From Candidatus Fimimorpha excrementavium (GTDB lineage Bacteria; Bacillota; Clostridia; Lachnospirales; Lachnospiraceae), in the NCBI GenBank assembly GCA_018710785.1, contig DVJD01000067.1:1-35228 (forward strand): 35,228 nt of DNA, in the 5' to 3' direction. Under the pieces are notes generated by a model. It had not been told where the DNA came from and did no database searches. It worked only from the letters and a program-made list of their open reading frames with translations. Both the position numbers and the translations under genes were made by a program. Shown here piece after piece: positions 8,828 through 16,598 of this stretch (its first letter is position 1; each line of letters starts with the position of its first letter).

Positions 8828-10570
8828 CTAAGATATTTCCCGCTCATATGCTCTCTGCGCGGTATGTACCCACTGATACAGGCCAATTTCTTTAAAGCCA
8901 TTCAAATACTGATCCCAATCCGCATCCACATCCCGTTCGCCGGTGATGAATTCCATGATGGCTGTATTTACATAAAAAGTGACCTGTTCCATACTGTCGC
9001 CGATCTTTTCCAGCTCTGCTTCCGTATAGTGGAGAGTCGGCAGCAGATACTCTGGCTTTTTATCCAGATACAATTCCACATTTCTCGCATTGAGGGGAGC
9101 GCTTTTGGCGGAAGAATCATACAGAGCCCAAATGTTGCAGTTGCTGCTGCTTTCTTCCATGGACTCAAAGTACGGTGTAAGATTGCGCCAATGGTGGTTC
9201 TGCGGCCGGGCCCAGATATTCTCAAGCACCACCAGGCGGATTCCGTCTGCCAGACCGTTTTCCACATACCCGTTGGTATACTGCCTGCAGACTTCGGGAT
9301 CTGCTGTCCAGTCCACACCTTCCTCCCCCCAGCGGGACGTCCGTCCGACATTTTCTTTATAAAAATAATCCAGCACGCGAAAAGCGATATCCGGTGTCTC
9401 ACATGAACTGGTAATATATGCGATGGGTTCCGGCTGAAATTCTTCATATGGCGTATAGCAGATACCGTCGGGACCGGTAAATGGCCCCACCATCTCCATA
9501 TCCAGAAAATTTTCATTGCTGTCACTGTCGGGCCAGGTTACCTGATAGCTTCCGGTGGTTACCAGCCCTATCACATTCTCTTCCTGATTGACAACCTCCA
9601 GAAATTCATCGTCACTGTTGTAAAAAACAGAGGGATCCATCAGACCTTCTTCGTACAGACGGTGCAGATATTTCATGGCCTCTTTCCACTCTTCCGTGGT
9701 AAACGGGGCGATGACCATGGTTCCATCGTCATTCAAAGCCAGCCCATAATTGGTCTTTGGCGACGGATTATAGTAAACAAATGAATTAATCAATGCATGG
9801 ATCACATTTTCCCCATAAGTTCCCTGAAACCGTCCGTAGATTCCGATCTCATCCATTTCGCCATTGCCATTGGGATCCTCCTTAACAAAGGCTGTCAAAA
9901 CCTCATACAATTCCTCCGTAGTCTCCGGCATTTCCAGCCCCAAAATATCCAGCCACGCCTGATTGATATAATAGCGATGTGTCGTCTGATTCCAGGTGGC
10001 CTCGCTGTAATGGGCCAAGGCATAGACATGACCGTCGGCGCTGCGTACTCCCTCAATCATGGTTTCCCGGCTTTCGTCCGGTATCTGAGAAAAGTATTTG
10101 GCCATGGCCGGATCCTCCAGATAAGAATCCAGGGCCAAAAAGACGCCGTTTTCTCCATATTCCAGGATCATTTCCTGAGACAGATTCTGAGCGATTACAA
10201 TATCCGGAATCGGATCGCCTCCCGCGATCATCTGAGACAGCGCCGTTTCCTGATCGGATGCGTCCGATGAAAGATATACAAAATCCAGCTGGACATCCAG
10301 ATCTTCTTCCAGCAGTCTGGTCAGATAATTATCTTCATAATCACTCACACGGCTGTCCTTCTGAATCGCGATCAGAAGCTGCTGTCCCTGACCGATTTTA
10401 TCGTCGGGATCCGGCTCTGTTTTTTCTGTCATATGTTCGGAAATGGTCGCTTCATATGCGGTTTTTCCGCTGGTAGCGCCTGTATTTTCCATATCATCCC
10501 CATGTCCGCTGCACGAACAGCAGATCACGAATACAGCTGTTATCACCGCAACCGGAAGTTTTTTCTGCAT
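8828..10570 (-). CDS. Extracellular solute-binding lipoprotein, copy 2
   Basis: A 580-residue paralogue of the protein at 6755-8593. The two align along their length, for example DNYLTRLLEEDLDVQLDF against DNYLTKKLEEELNINLEF, and GRTSRWGEEGVDWTADPEVC against its counterpart. The signal peptide ends in a Cys-rich FVICCSCSG stretch, a marginal lipobox with several possible lipidated cysteines. It lacks the long Glu/Thr spacer of copy 1. The start is the ATG at 10570, preceded by GGAGGG; a GTG at 10582 lies within the ribosome binding site and is unlikely. It diverges from the AraC gene at 10860. The role is presumably capture of a related sugar for ABC import, with permeases encoded elsewhere. 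Confidence 0.9.
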   Translation of the reverse strand: MQKKLPVAVITAVFVICCSCSGHGDDMENTGATSGKTAYEATISEHMTEKTEPDPDDKIGQGQQLLIAIQKDSRVSDYEDNYLTRLLEEDLDVQLDFVYLSSDASDQETALSQMIAGGDPIPDIVIAQNLSQEMILEYGENGVFLALDSYLEDPAMAKYFSQIPDESRETMIEGVRSADGHVYALAHYSEATWNQTTHRYYINQAWLDILGLEMPETTEELYEVLTAFVKEDPNGNGEMDEIGIYGRFQGTYGENVIHALINSFVYYNPSPKTNYGLALNDDGTMVIAPFTTEEWKEAMKYLHRLYEEGLMDPSVFYNSDDEFLEVVNQEENVIGLVTTGSYQVTWPDSDSNENFLDMEMVGPFTGPDGICYTPYEEFQPEPIAYITSSCETPDIAFRVLDYFYKENVGRTSRWGEEGVDWTADPEVCRQYTNGYVENGLADGIRLVVLENIWARPQNHHWRNLTPYFESMEESSSNCNIWALYDSSAKSAPLNARNVELYLDKKPEYLLPTLHYTEAELEKIGDSMEQVTFYVNTAIMEFITGERDVDADWDQYLNGFKEIGLYQWVHTAQRAYEREIS

Positions 10571-10859
10571 ATTTCCCTCCACTATACCAATTCTACGGAT
10601 TCATCCCATCCGTTTCCTGCCTCCATGGAAATCCATGGCGGGACTTTTCTTCTGTTATCTCGTTATCCTTAGTATAGCATATGGGAGTCCCTTTGTTTAT
10701 CACTTTTATTTTTACTTTTTTTTAAAAAGGATGTACTTTTCTACCAAGATGTATTATTATGAATACATACCGTTTTTTATTGAGCGAAACGATTCGTCTT
10801 ACCACAGAAACCGGCACTGCAGTCTGTCTGTGCCGATATTACCAGGAGGCCTTTTTATT
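10571..10859. promoter_or_regulatory. Divergent control region between binding protein 2 and AraC gene
   Basis: On the minus strand TATACT (10676-10671) with a weak TAAACA 17 bases upstream could serve as promoter of binding-protein gene 2, giving a leader of about 95 bases. That leader holds two CCATGG palindromes four bases apart (10623-10628 and 10633-10638). The side facing the AraC gene is very AT-rich (10690-10760) with no clear promoter. No small gene was recognised. Confidence 0.35.
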
Positions 10860-11720
10860 ATGTGTGATGCGTCTTACGATATTACATACTCAGACTTGAA
10901 CCCCACCCTTCTGTTTGCGGGGAAAAATTATGCGCACGAAACCAAGCCGCCCCACTGCCATGACCATACGGAGATCATCTGCGTGCTGTCCGGAAAAGAA
11001 CAGTACTACATCGACGGTGAAATCTTCAATGTGACCACCGGAGACATCATCATCATCAATCCCGGCGTCATGCACAGCAGCATTGTACCGGATACGAATG
11101 ATCCGGCCCTTTTGTTTTTCACCGGATTCACAAACTTTCACTTCCGGGACATGGAGCCCAACAAAATCTGCCAGCCCGACGGTTCCGTCATTCTCCATAC
11201 GGGCAGTCAGGTTCGCCAGGACATCATCGGCCTTTGTCTGCGCATGGTGGCGGAGCGCTATTCGGACCAGGTGGGTCAGTACTTTATGCAGAAGACCTAT
11301 CTGATTCAGCTTTTGCTTCTGATTATCCGTCAGATTGTCGCCAAGCCGGAACGCCAGACGGAAACCTGCCGTTTTGAATCCTATCATAAAAGCTATGTGG
11401 TCAACGAAATCCGCAATTATCTGAATGCCCACTACACAGAAAAGATTTCTCTGGACCTCATTGCCAAAAATATGTATTTAAGTTCCGCCTACATCTCCAA
11501 AATCTTCAAGGAAGAGACCGGCGAACCGCCCATCAACTATCTGATTAAGCTGCGGCTGGAAAAGGCGCGGGAACAGCTGGAAAGCCACGGAGAAGACAGC
11601 ATAAAGGCCATCTCCAACAGCGTCGGCTACGATGATGTGTACTATTTCAGCAAGCTGTTTAAAAAATACTACGGAATGTCTCCGCTGAACTATAAATCCC
11701 ATTACCGCAAGATCGGCTGA
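10860..11720 (+). CDS. AraC family transcriptional regulator (cupin sensor domain)
   Basis: A 286-residue regulator with an N-terminal cupin (PPHCHDHTEIICVLSGKEQY, then GDIIIINPGVMHS) and a C-terminal AraC/XylS DNA-binding domain (KISLDLIAKNMYLSSAYISK, then GMSPLNYKSHYRK). The reading frame is open far upstream, but the start at 10860 is supported by AGGAGG ten bases before it and by where cupin homology begins. It is divergent from binding-protein gene 2 and convergent with the sulfatase gene, with a shared terminator. It probably regulates one or both of these. The effector is unknown. Confidence 0.93.
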   Translation: MCDASYDITYSDLNPTLLFAGKNYAHETKPPHCHDHTEIICVLSGKEQYYIDGEIFNVTTGDIIIINPGVMHSSIVPDTNDPALLFFTGFTNFHFRDMEPNKICQPDGSVILHTGSQVRQDIIGLCLRMVAERYSDQVGQYFMQKTYLIQLLLLIIRQIVAKPERQTETCRFESYHKSYVVNEIRNYLNAHYTEKISLDLIAKNMYLSSAYISKIFKEETGEPPINYLIKLRLEKAREQLESHGEDSIKAISNSVGYDDVYYFSKLFKKYYGMSPLNYKSHYRKIG

Positions 11721-11806
11721 CTTGCCGTGTCCTGCAGCAAGGAGGCCAATCTGCGGGCAGCAGTGAGCCGCTGTGTTTTTCGGCACCCATTGAAAATTAA
11801 AAGAAC

Positions 11807-11868
11807 GGGCTGCATCATACCCGCAGAGATTTCTGTTTGCGCATGATGCAGCCCCTATTTTATTGGCT
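11807..11868. terminator. Bidirectional terminator between AraC and sulfatase genes
   Basis: GGGCTGCATCAT (11807-11818) and ATGATGCAGCCC (11843-11854) form a perfect twelve-base stem with a 24-base loop. A T-rich run (CTATTTTATTGG) follows on the plus strand, and on the minus strand the stem is followed by GTTCTTTTAATTTT. It can therefore end transcription of both convergent genes. Confidence 0.8.
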
Positions 11869-11880
11869 GATAAAATTTGG

Positions 11881-13347
11881 TTAATAAAATTCTTTAATCC
11901 GATGGTACCATACCCCGGCAGGATCCTCCGTCTGTTTCATGTACTGGGACATGATATCCATGTATTTCTTCTTAATGGCTCCGTATGCCGGATCATAGCA
12001 TACATTGTGGAGCTGATGGGGATCTTTTTTCAGATCGTACAGTTCCCCTCTCTCGCTTTCATTGAACGTGAACTGATACTCCAAATCCCGCACCATTCTC
12101 TGTCTGGCCACATAAAAATGGTTATGGTATTCACAGAAAATGGTTTCTCGTCCGTTGCTTTCCTTTTCCCCGTTCATCAGAGGGAGAAGACTCTCCCCAT
12201 CCACCGGCTTCGGCGGTTTGACGCCTGCCACATCCAGCAGGGTGGGCATCAGCTCCTGAAGGGTCACCAAACTGTCATTGTCCTTCGTCCCGGCTCCCTT
12301 TACCACCAGCGGCACACGGTAGATCTCATCGAAGGTAAAGGCTCCTTTCTCGATCAGTTTGTGAGCGCCCAGGCAGTCGCCGTGATCGGCGCCGTAAATG
12401 ATGATGGTATCCTCATACAGACCCGTCTCCTTCAGTTTATTCACGATCATCCCCACCATGTCATCGATCATGGTGCAGTGGCCGTAATAGCGGGCGATGA
12501 TTTCCTGGAAACCGGCCCATCCGTAATCGCCCAGGCCCCACATTTTTTCGGAAAGATAATAGCCGTAAGGCTTATCTTCAAAAGTCTCGCAGTAACTGGG
12601 ATGTTCCGGTATGGATTTGGGATCATACATGGAGTAGTAAGGCTCCGGCACGATGCTGGGACTGTGGGGTCCCCAGAAATTGGACCAAATGAAAAAGGGC
12701 TTATCCTGATCCTTTGCCTGTTCAATCAGGCGGTTGGTTTCCTGGGCCACAAAATACTCAATGGTGCTCTCCAGCGGTCCCTCGTGCCTGCAGAACATCT
12801 CCTGGATCTGGAGAGCCGGATTATTTCCCATAAATCCGTGGGAGACATCCACATTCGTAAACCCGTTTTCCTTCAGATATTCCTCATAGTAATTGGGCGT
12901 GTTATCCGGCGGCTGATCAAAACGCAGATGCGCAAACACACGGCTTCCGGGAAATCCATATCCCATAAATGCCTTGCTGTCCTCACAGAAGCCGCATTCC
13001 TTCGGCTCGCGGGACGGCGACACATGCCATTTTCCCGCATAACCGCAGTAATACCCCGCATCCCGCATACACTCGCCCAGAAGGGGCGTCCCCTCTTTGA
13101 TATCGGTGAAATTATCGATCACCCCATGGCGGTGGGCATACAGACCCGTCATAATACTGGCCCGGGACGGCGCGCAGATGGCGGACGTGGTAAAGGCATT
13201 GCGAAATTTCATCCCTTCCTTTGCCAGTTCATCAATATGCGGCGTTTTGCAGATGTCATTGCATCCATAGGCGCTGACCGTATCCCACCTCTGCTGATCC
13301 GATAAAATCAGCAGTATATTCTTTCGTTTCCCCATAAGACACCTCAT
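11881..13347 (-). CDS. Sulfatase, Cys-type (formylglycine-dependent), cytoplasmic
   Basis: A 488-residue sulfatase of the alkaline-phosphatase superfamily, which hydrolyses sulfate esters. The metal-binding start KNILLILSDQQRWDT is followed by CAPSRASIMTG (58-68), where Cys58 is the residue converted to formylglycine. A later metal motif is GADHGDCLGAH. There is no signal peptide, so it should act inside the cell on imported sulfated sugar. Cys-type enzymes in anaerobes need the radical-SAM maturase anSME, which is not in the window. Two starts are possible: 13347 (GGGAGG about seven bases before) and 13335 (GAGGTG about six before, beginning MGKRKN). The substrate could be a sulfated fucose or mucin sugar, given the fucosidase nearby, but that is inference. 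Confidence 0.93.
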   Translation of the reverse strand: MRCLMGKRKNILLILSDQQRWDTVSAYGCNDICKTPHIDELAKEGMKFRNAFTTSAICAPSRASIMTGLYAHRHGVIDNFTDIKEGTPLLGECMRDAGYYCGYAGKWHVSPSREPKECGFCEDSKAFMGYGFPGSRVFAHLRFDQPPDNTPNYYEEYLKENGFTNVDVSHGFMGNNPALQIQEMFCRHEGPLESTIEYFVAQETNRLIEQAKDQDKPFFIWSNFWGPHSPSIVPEPYYSMYDPKSIPEHPSYCETFEDKPYGYYLSEKMWGLGDYGWAGFQEIIARYYGHCTMIDDMVGMIVNKLKETGLYEDTIIIYGADHGDCLGAHKLIEKGAFTFDEIYRVPLVVKGAGTKDNDSLVTLQELMPTLLDVAGVKPPKPVDGESLLPLMNGEKESNGRETIFCEYHNHFYVARQRMVRDLEYQFTFNESERGELYDLKKDPHQLHNVCYDPAYGAIKKKYMDIMSQYMKQTEDPAGVWYHRIKEFY

Positions 13348-13474
13348 TTCTGCGCCTCCCCCGGCGCATCCAAAATTAAACCGTCTCCATCGGATCCATC
13401 AAACACTCAATCTTCCAATGCATTCCGTTTCCTTTAGCATACCATATCTCCGCTCTTTTCTCAATCCCCCATGC

Positions 13475-15082
13475 TCATCCCTTCTCCAGTTTATCCACCT
13501 GCGCGATCACCAGCACATCCCCATCCCGGATCACCGTATCTCCATTGGGAATGATATTCCCCTCCCTTCTCTTTATCATAACCACCAAAAGCGGCTTTTC
13601 TTTAAATGCCTGTTTCAAGGGCAGTCCGGCGATTTTATGACCTTTTCCGATGTTCACTTCATATAAAGACAGGTCTTCCCGGTCTTCAAACTCCGGCGCT
13701 GCCAGTACCAAAAGATCCCCATCCCGGATCACCGTATCCCCATCGGGGACGATGGTCTGTTTTCCTCGCAGAACCAGGGCAAACAGCAAATCTTTAAAAG
13801 AGGGCAAATCCCGGATTTTCTGATCCGCAAACGGATGATCGCTTTCCACATGCATTTTCAAAAAAGCAATATCCGTCTCTTCCTGATAGTCATTGAATGT
13901 TTTCAATACATTGGCTGAGCGATCCACCATATCCAGTTTCTCTGCCATCCATGGAAGCAGCGTTCCCTGAAACGCAAGGGAAAGGAGAACAATGACAAAT
14001 ACCAGGTTAAACAGGTTGTAGCGCAGATCAATGGGTTCCAGCATCACATAGATGGTGAATACAATGGAAGCCACGCCGCGAAGGCCGGCCCATGAAATCA
14101 AGCCAATCTGTTTCATGGACGCGCCGAATGGCTTCAACAGCAAAAATACGGCTGCCGGTCTTCCCACCACCGTTAAAAAAATCATAACCAGCAGGGCCGG
14201 AATAAACACGGATGGCAGCTGTACCGGCGTAACCAAAAGCCCCAGCAAAAAAAAGATCACCATCTGAGCGATTTCCGTCAACACATCGAAAAAATGTACC
14301 ATATCTTTCTTCTGCGGGATGTAACTGTTTCCCATGAAGATCCCGCAGATATATACACTCAGGAAACCATTTCCGCCGATGACAGACGGCAAAGCATAGG
14401 CGATGATCGCCACAGAGAATAAAAAAATGGTTCTGGCCTGCATAACCTGAAAATTTACTTGATTCAGCAAGATCAAAGCCAGCTTTCCAATCAGCAGACC
14501 GCATCCGACTCCAAACAAAAGCTGCTTTGCCAAGATCACAGGGACGGAAATGTCCCTTCCCAAGAGAAGAGAAATCATAACGATGGTTAAAAGATACGAT
14601 ATGGGATCATTGGACCCGGATTCCAGTTCCAGCAGAGAGTCGGTATGAAATTTCAGCGCCAGTTTTTTGGAACGCAGGACATTGAAGACGGATGCCGCAT
14701 CCGTAGAAGAAATAACAGAACCGATCAAAATGCTTTCCAGCCAAGGCAGCCTCAGACAATAATGGACAAAAACCCCCACAAACCCAGCCGTCAGCACTAC
14801 GCCTGCCGTAGACAAAAGGAACGCCCTCACCGCCACCGGCCTGGCCTCCTTCATATTTGTACCGAATCCTCCGTAAAACATGATAAAAATCAAACTGACT
14901 GAGCAGATGGTTTCCGATAATTCATAATTATCAAACGAAATCCGAAAAAAGCCATTCTCCCCGAAACACATCCCCAGGGCGATAAACACCAACAGAGACG
15001 GAACCGGCAGCTTCATGGCGAATCGATTCATAAAAATACAGATAATAATCACAACCCCGGCAAATAACAGGAAATTTTCCAT
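13475..15082 (-). CDS. Potassium/proton antiporter, CPA family with two RCK_C domains
   Basis: A 535-residue membrane protein exchanging monovalent cations (probably K+) for protons. About twelve hydrophobic segments fill residues 1-385, with the CPA core motifs SVISSTDAASVFNVLRS and LLELESGSNDPISYL. The cytoplasmic tail has two consecutive TrkA-C (RCK_C) units that repeat each other, VPDGDTVIRDGDLLVLA and IPNGDTVIRDGDVLVIA, which usually bind a regulatory nucleotide. The start is the ATG at 15082, with GAGGAGG about six bases upstream; a TTG one codon earlier is unlikely. It is an ordinary housekeeping gene with no evident tie to the sugar genes around it. It follows the GNAT gene on the same strand with a 33-base gap. 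Confidence 0.92.
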   Translation of the reverse strand: MENFLLFAGVVIIICIFMNRFAMKLPVPSLLVFIALGMCFGENGFFRISFDNYELSETICSVSLIFIMFYGGFGTNMKEARPVAVRAFLLSTAGVVLTAGFVGVFVHYCLRLPWLESILIGSVISSTDAASVFNVLRSKKLALKFHTDSLLELESGSNDPISYLLTIVMISLLLGRDISVPVILAKQLLFGVGCGLLIGKLALILLNQVNFQVMQARTIFLFSVAIIAYALPSVIGGNGFLSVYICGIFMGNSYIPQKKDMVHFFDVLTEIAQMVIFFLLGLLVTPVQLPSVFIPALLVMIFLTVVGRPAAVFLLLKPFGASMKQIGLISWAGLRGVASIVFTIYVMLEPIDLRYNLFNLVFVIVLLSLAFQGTLLPWMAEKLDMVDRSANVLKTFNDYQEETDIAFLKMHVESDHPFADQKIRDLPSFKDLLFALVLRGKQTIVPDGDTVIRDGDLLVLAAPEFEDREDLSLYEVNIGKGHKIAGLPLKQAFKEKPLLVVMIKRREGNIIPNGDTVIRDGDVLVIAQVDKLEKG

Positions 15083-15115
15083 CAAGACCTCCTCTCATAA
15101 TTCTTCAATATAGCT

Positions 15116-15604
15116 TCACGCCTTTGTCTGATACGCAATCCGAGGCGACCCGTCTTCCACATAAATGATGCCGCACGGAACAAATCCATTCTTTTCCAAA
15201 ACATGCTGCATCACCTTATTTTTCTCATGGGTATCTCCCCTCATGTTGGGACTCTTTTCTAGACACCACTGAATACAGAAGGAAGCGACTCCCTTTTTCT
15301 TTCCCGCCGATGCTACCCGGTGGAGGACTCCGTAGGGCCTGTCTTCCAGCAGCCACCGGCCCTCTTCTATGGTTTTGTAATTGGGTTCCTCTCCCACAAA
15401 ATAGACAAATACCCCTTGTATGCCGTCTTCATCCACCGCTGTATAACAGTTGCCTCTTCGAATATCTTCGCGGATCAATTCCCTGGACGGATATTCCGTT
15501 CCCCACTGCCCGGGATTTCCATGTTCTGCCATAAAATCCTGTGCTGTCTTATAGATTTTCATAATCTCATTCAGCTGGCTTTCCGCTGCTTTTTTAATTT
15601 TCAT
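15116..15604 (-). CDS. GNAT family N-acetyltransferase
   Basis: A 162-residue protein of the GNAT superfamily, which transfers acetyl groups from acetyl-CoA to amines or amino acids. Typical features are the N-terminal MKIKKAAESQLNEIMKIY, a degenerate acetyl-CoA loop AGKKKGVASF, and the C-terminal NKVMQHVLEKNGFVPCGII. The reading frame extends 21 codons upstream, but the start at 15604 has GAGGG seven bases before it and matches where the family begins. It lies 33 bases before the antiporter gene on the same strand and is probably cotranscribed. The substrate is unknown. Confidence 0.87.
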   Translation of the reverse strand: MKIKKAAESQLNEIMKIYKTAQDFMAEHGNPGQWGTEYPSRELIREDIRRGNCYTAVDEDGIQGVFVYFVGEEPNYKTIEEGRWLLEDRPYGVLHRVASAGKKKGVASFCIQWCLEKSPNMRGDTHEKNKVMQHVLEKNGFVPCGIIYVEDGSPRIAYQTKA

Positions 15605-15687
15605 TTTCATTCCCTCTTTCTTAATCATTCCAGTCAAATATCCCTGTCTTTCATCCGCGCATGGCACGCCAGACTCTGCAGAAGAAA

Positions 15688-15725
15688 GGCTGGTGCTTCA
15701 GCGTTCCATTGCTTACACACCAGCC
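15688..15725 (-). terminator. Possible terminator after the DUF1961 gene
   Basis: GGCTGGTG (15688-15695) and CACCAGCC (15718-15725) form an eight-base stem with a 22-base loop. Read on the minus strand it is followed by TTTCTTC, a weak T tract. It lies between the DUF1961 and GNAT genes. Confidence 0.4.
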
Positions 15726-15795
15726 CCTTCGCTGTGATCATGTCCTTATGCAAAGCCGACTCTCCTCCTGCCGGTATCCTGCTTAAGCGGCGTGA

Positions 15796-16482
15796 CTACA
15801 AACTATACACTTTTAAATTCGCATATTCTCCGATCATGGGCGCCAACTGGCGGAATCCGATCTTTCCGCCTGTCAGAAGCGGGCCGTATGTCTGTCCGTC
15901 GTCCGCAAAGCAGAACGTTTCCAGATCATTGACAAAGAAACGAACCTCATTTTTGTATTTCAAAACGGCGGCCTTATACGGTCCCTTGGCATCCGCCACA
16001 TCCGGAATCGGATCGCCGCCCTGGGCCACCAGATAAAACCCATAACTCTTTCTCAGGTTACAGGTATGGAAGGCTCTCTCATCCGGCTCTTTTCTTCTGA
16101 AATACGAAACATGGAAGGCATTGATATCCCCATGATGATACATGGGATACTCTCCCGTACGCTTTGCCAGAGACGGATCAAAGATATCTTCTCCGTTTCT
16201 TCCCTTTGCCGCAAAAAACAAAATGGCAAGTCCCGGCTCCTTCACCGGCCAAAAATCCCACTCAATATAAACGTCGGACGGAAAATCCTTCGGACACCAC
16301 AAAACATAATTGGCTTTCTGGCCTTCCGAAGCACTCAGGGCATTCTCCAGGCGAAGCCGCCCCTGGGGGAATGATGTCACTGCGCTTCCCTCCAGAACAA
16401 AATCCCGGATGTCATTCTCCGATGCCAGCGGATTCTCATAAATCAAGTCACATGTTTCAATTCCGTATTTTTTTAAATCCAT
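15796..16482 (-). CDS. DUF1961 (YesU-like) family protein
   Basis: A 228-residue protein of the DUF1961 family, related to Bacillus subtilis YesU, with a concanavalin-like beta-sandwich. Visible features are aromatic-rich strands such as DVYIEWDFWPV, YPMYHHGDINAFHVSYF and FHTCNLRKSYGFYLVAQGG, and the final IGEYANLKVYSL. In B. subtilis the relative sits in a rhamnogalacturonan-use cluster. No catalytic role is established to my knowledge. A GAGGG-type ribosome binding site is present. It probably belongs functionally to the glycan region, although it is separated from the other sugar genes by the antiporter and GNAT genes. Confidence 0.85.
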   Translation of the reverse strand: MDLKKYGIETCDLIYENPLASENDIRDFVLEGSAVTSFPQGRLRLENALSASEGQKANYVLWCPKDFPSDVYIEWDFWPVKEPGLAILFFAAKGRNGEDIFDPSLAKRTGEYPMYHHGDINAFHVSYFRRKEPDERAFHTCNLRKSYGFYLVAQGGDPIPDVADAKGPYKAAVLKYKNEVRFFVNDLETFCFADDGQTYGPLLTGGKIGFRQLAPMIGEYANLKVYSL

Positions 16483-16569
16483 CTCATATCCCTCACATTC
16501 TTTTATGCTTACAGTGAGTTTTTATTTCCCCACACTGCCGGAAAGCCGCATATATTCGCAACTATTTCT

Positions 16570-16598
16570 ATTGTATTTTCTTTACGGTCAAAAGTCAA
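16570..16598 (-). promoter_or_regulatory. Candidate promoter of the DUF1961 gene inside the addB 3' end
   Basis: On the minus strand TTGACT (16598-16593), a 17-base spacer and TACAAT (16575-16570) overlap the last codons of the addB-like gene and lie about 90 bases before the DUF1961 start. It suggests the DUF1961 gene is transcribed independently of addB. Confidence 0.5.

Noticed and set aside
11863-13305. 480-codon open frame on the plus strand
   Set aside because: It is the antisense shadow of the sulfatase gene, which has the CAPSR motif. Its translation lacks any family signature.
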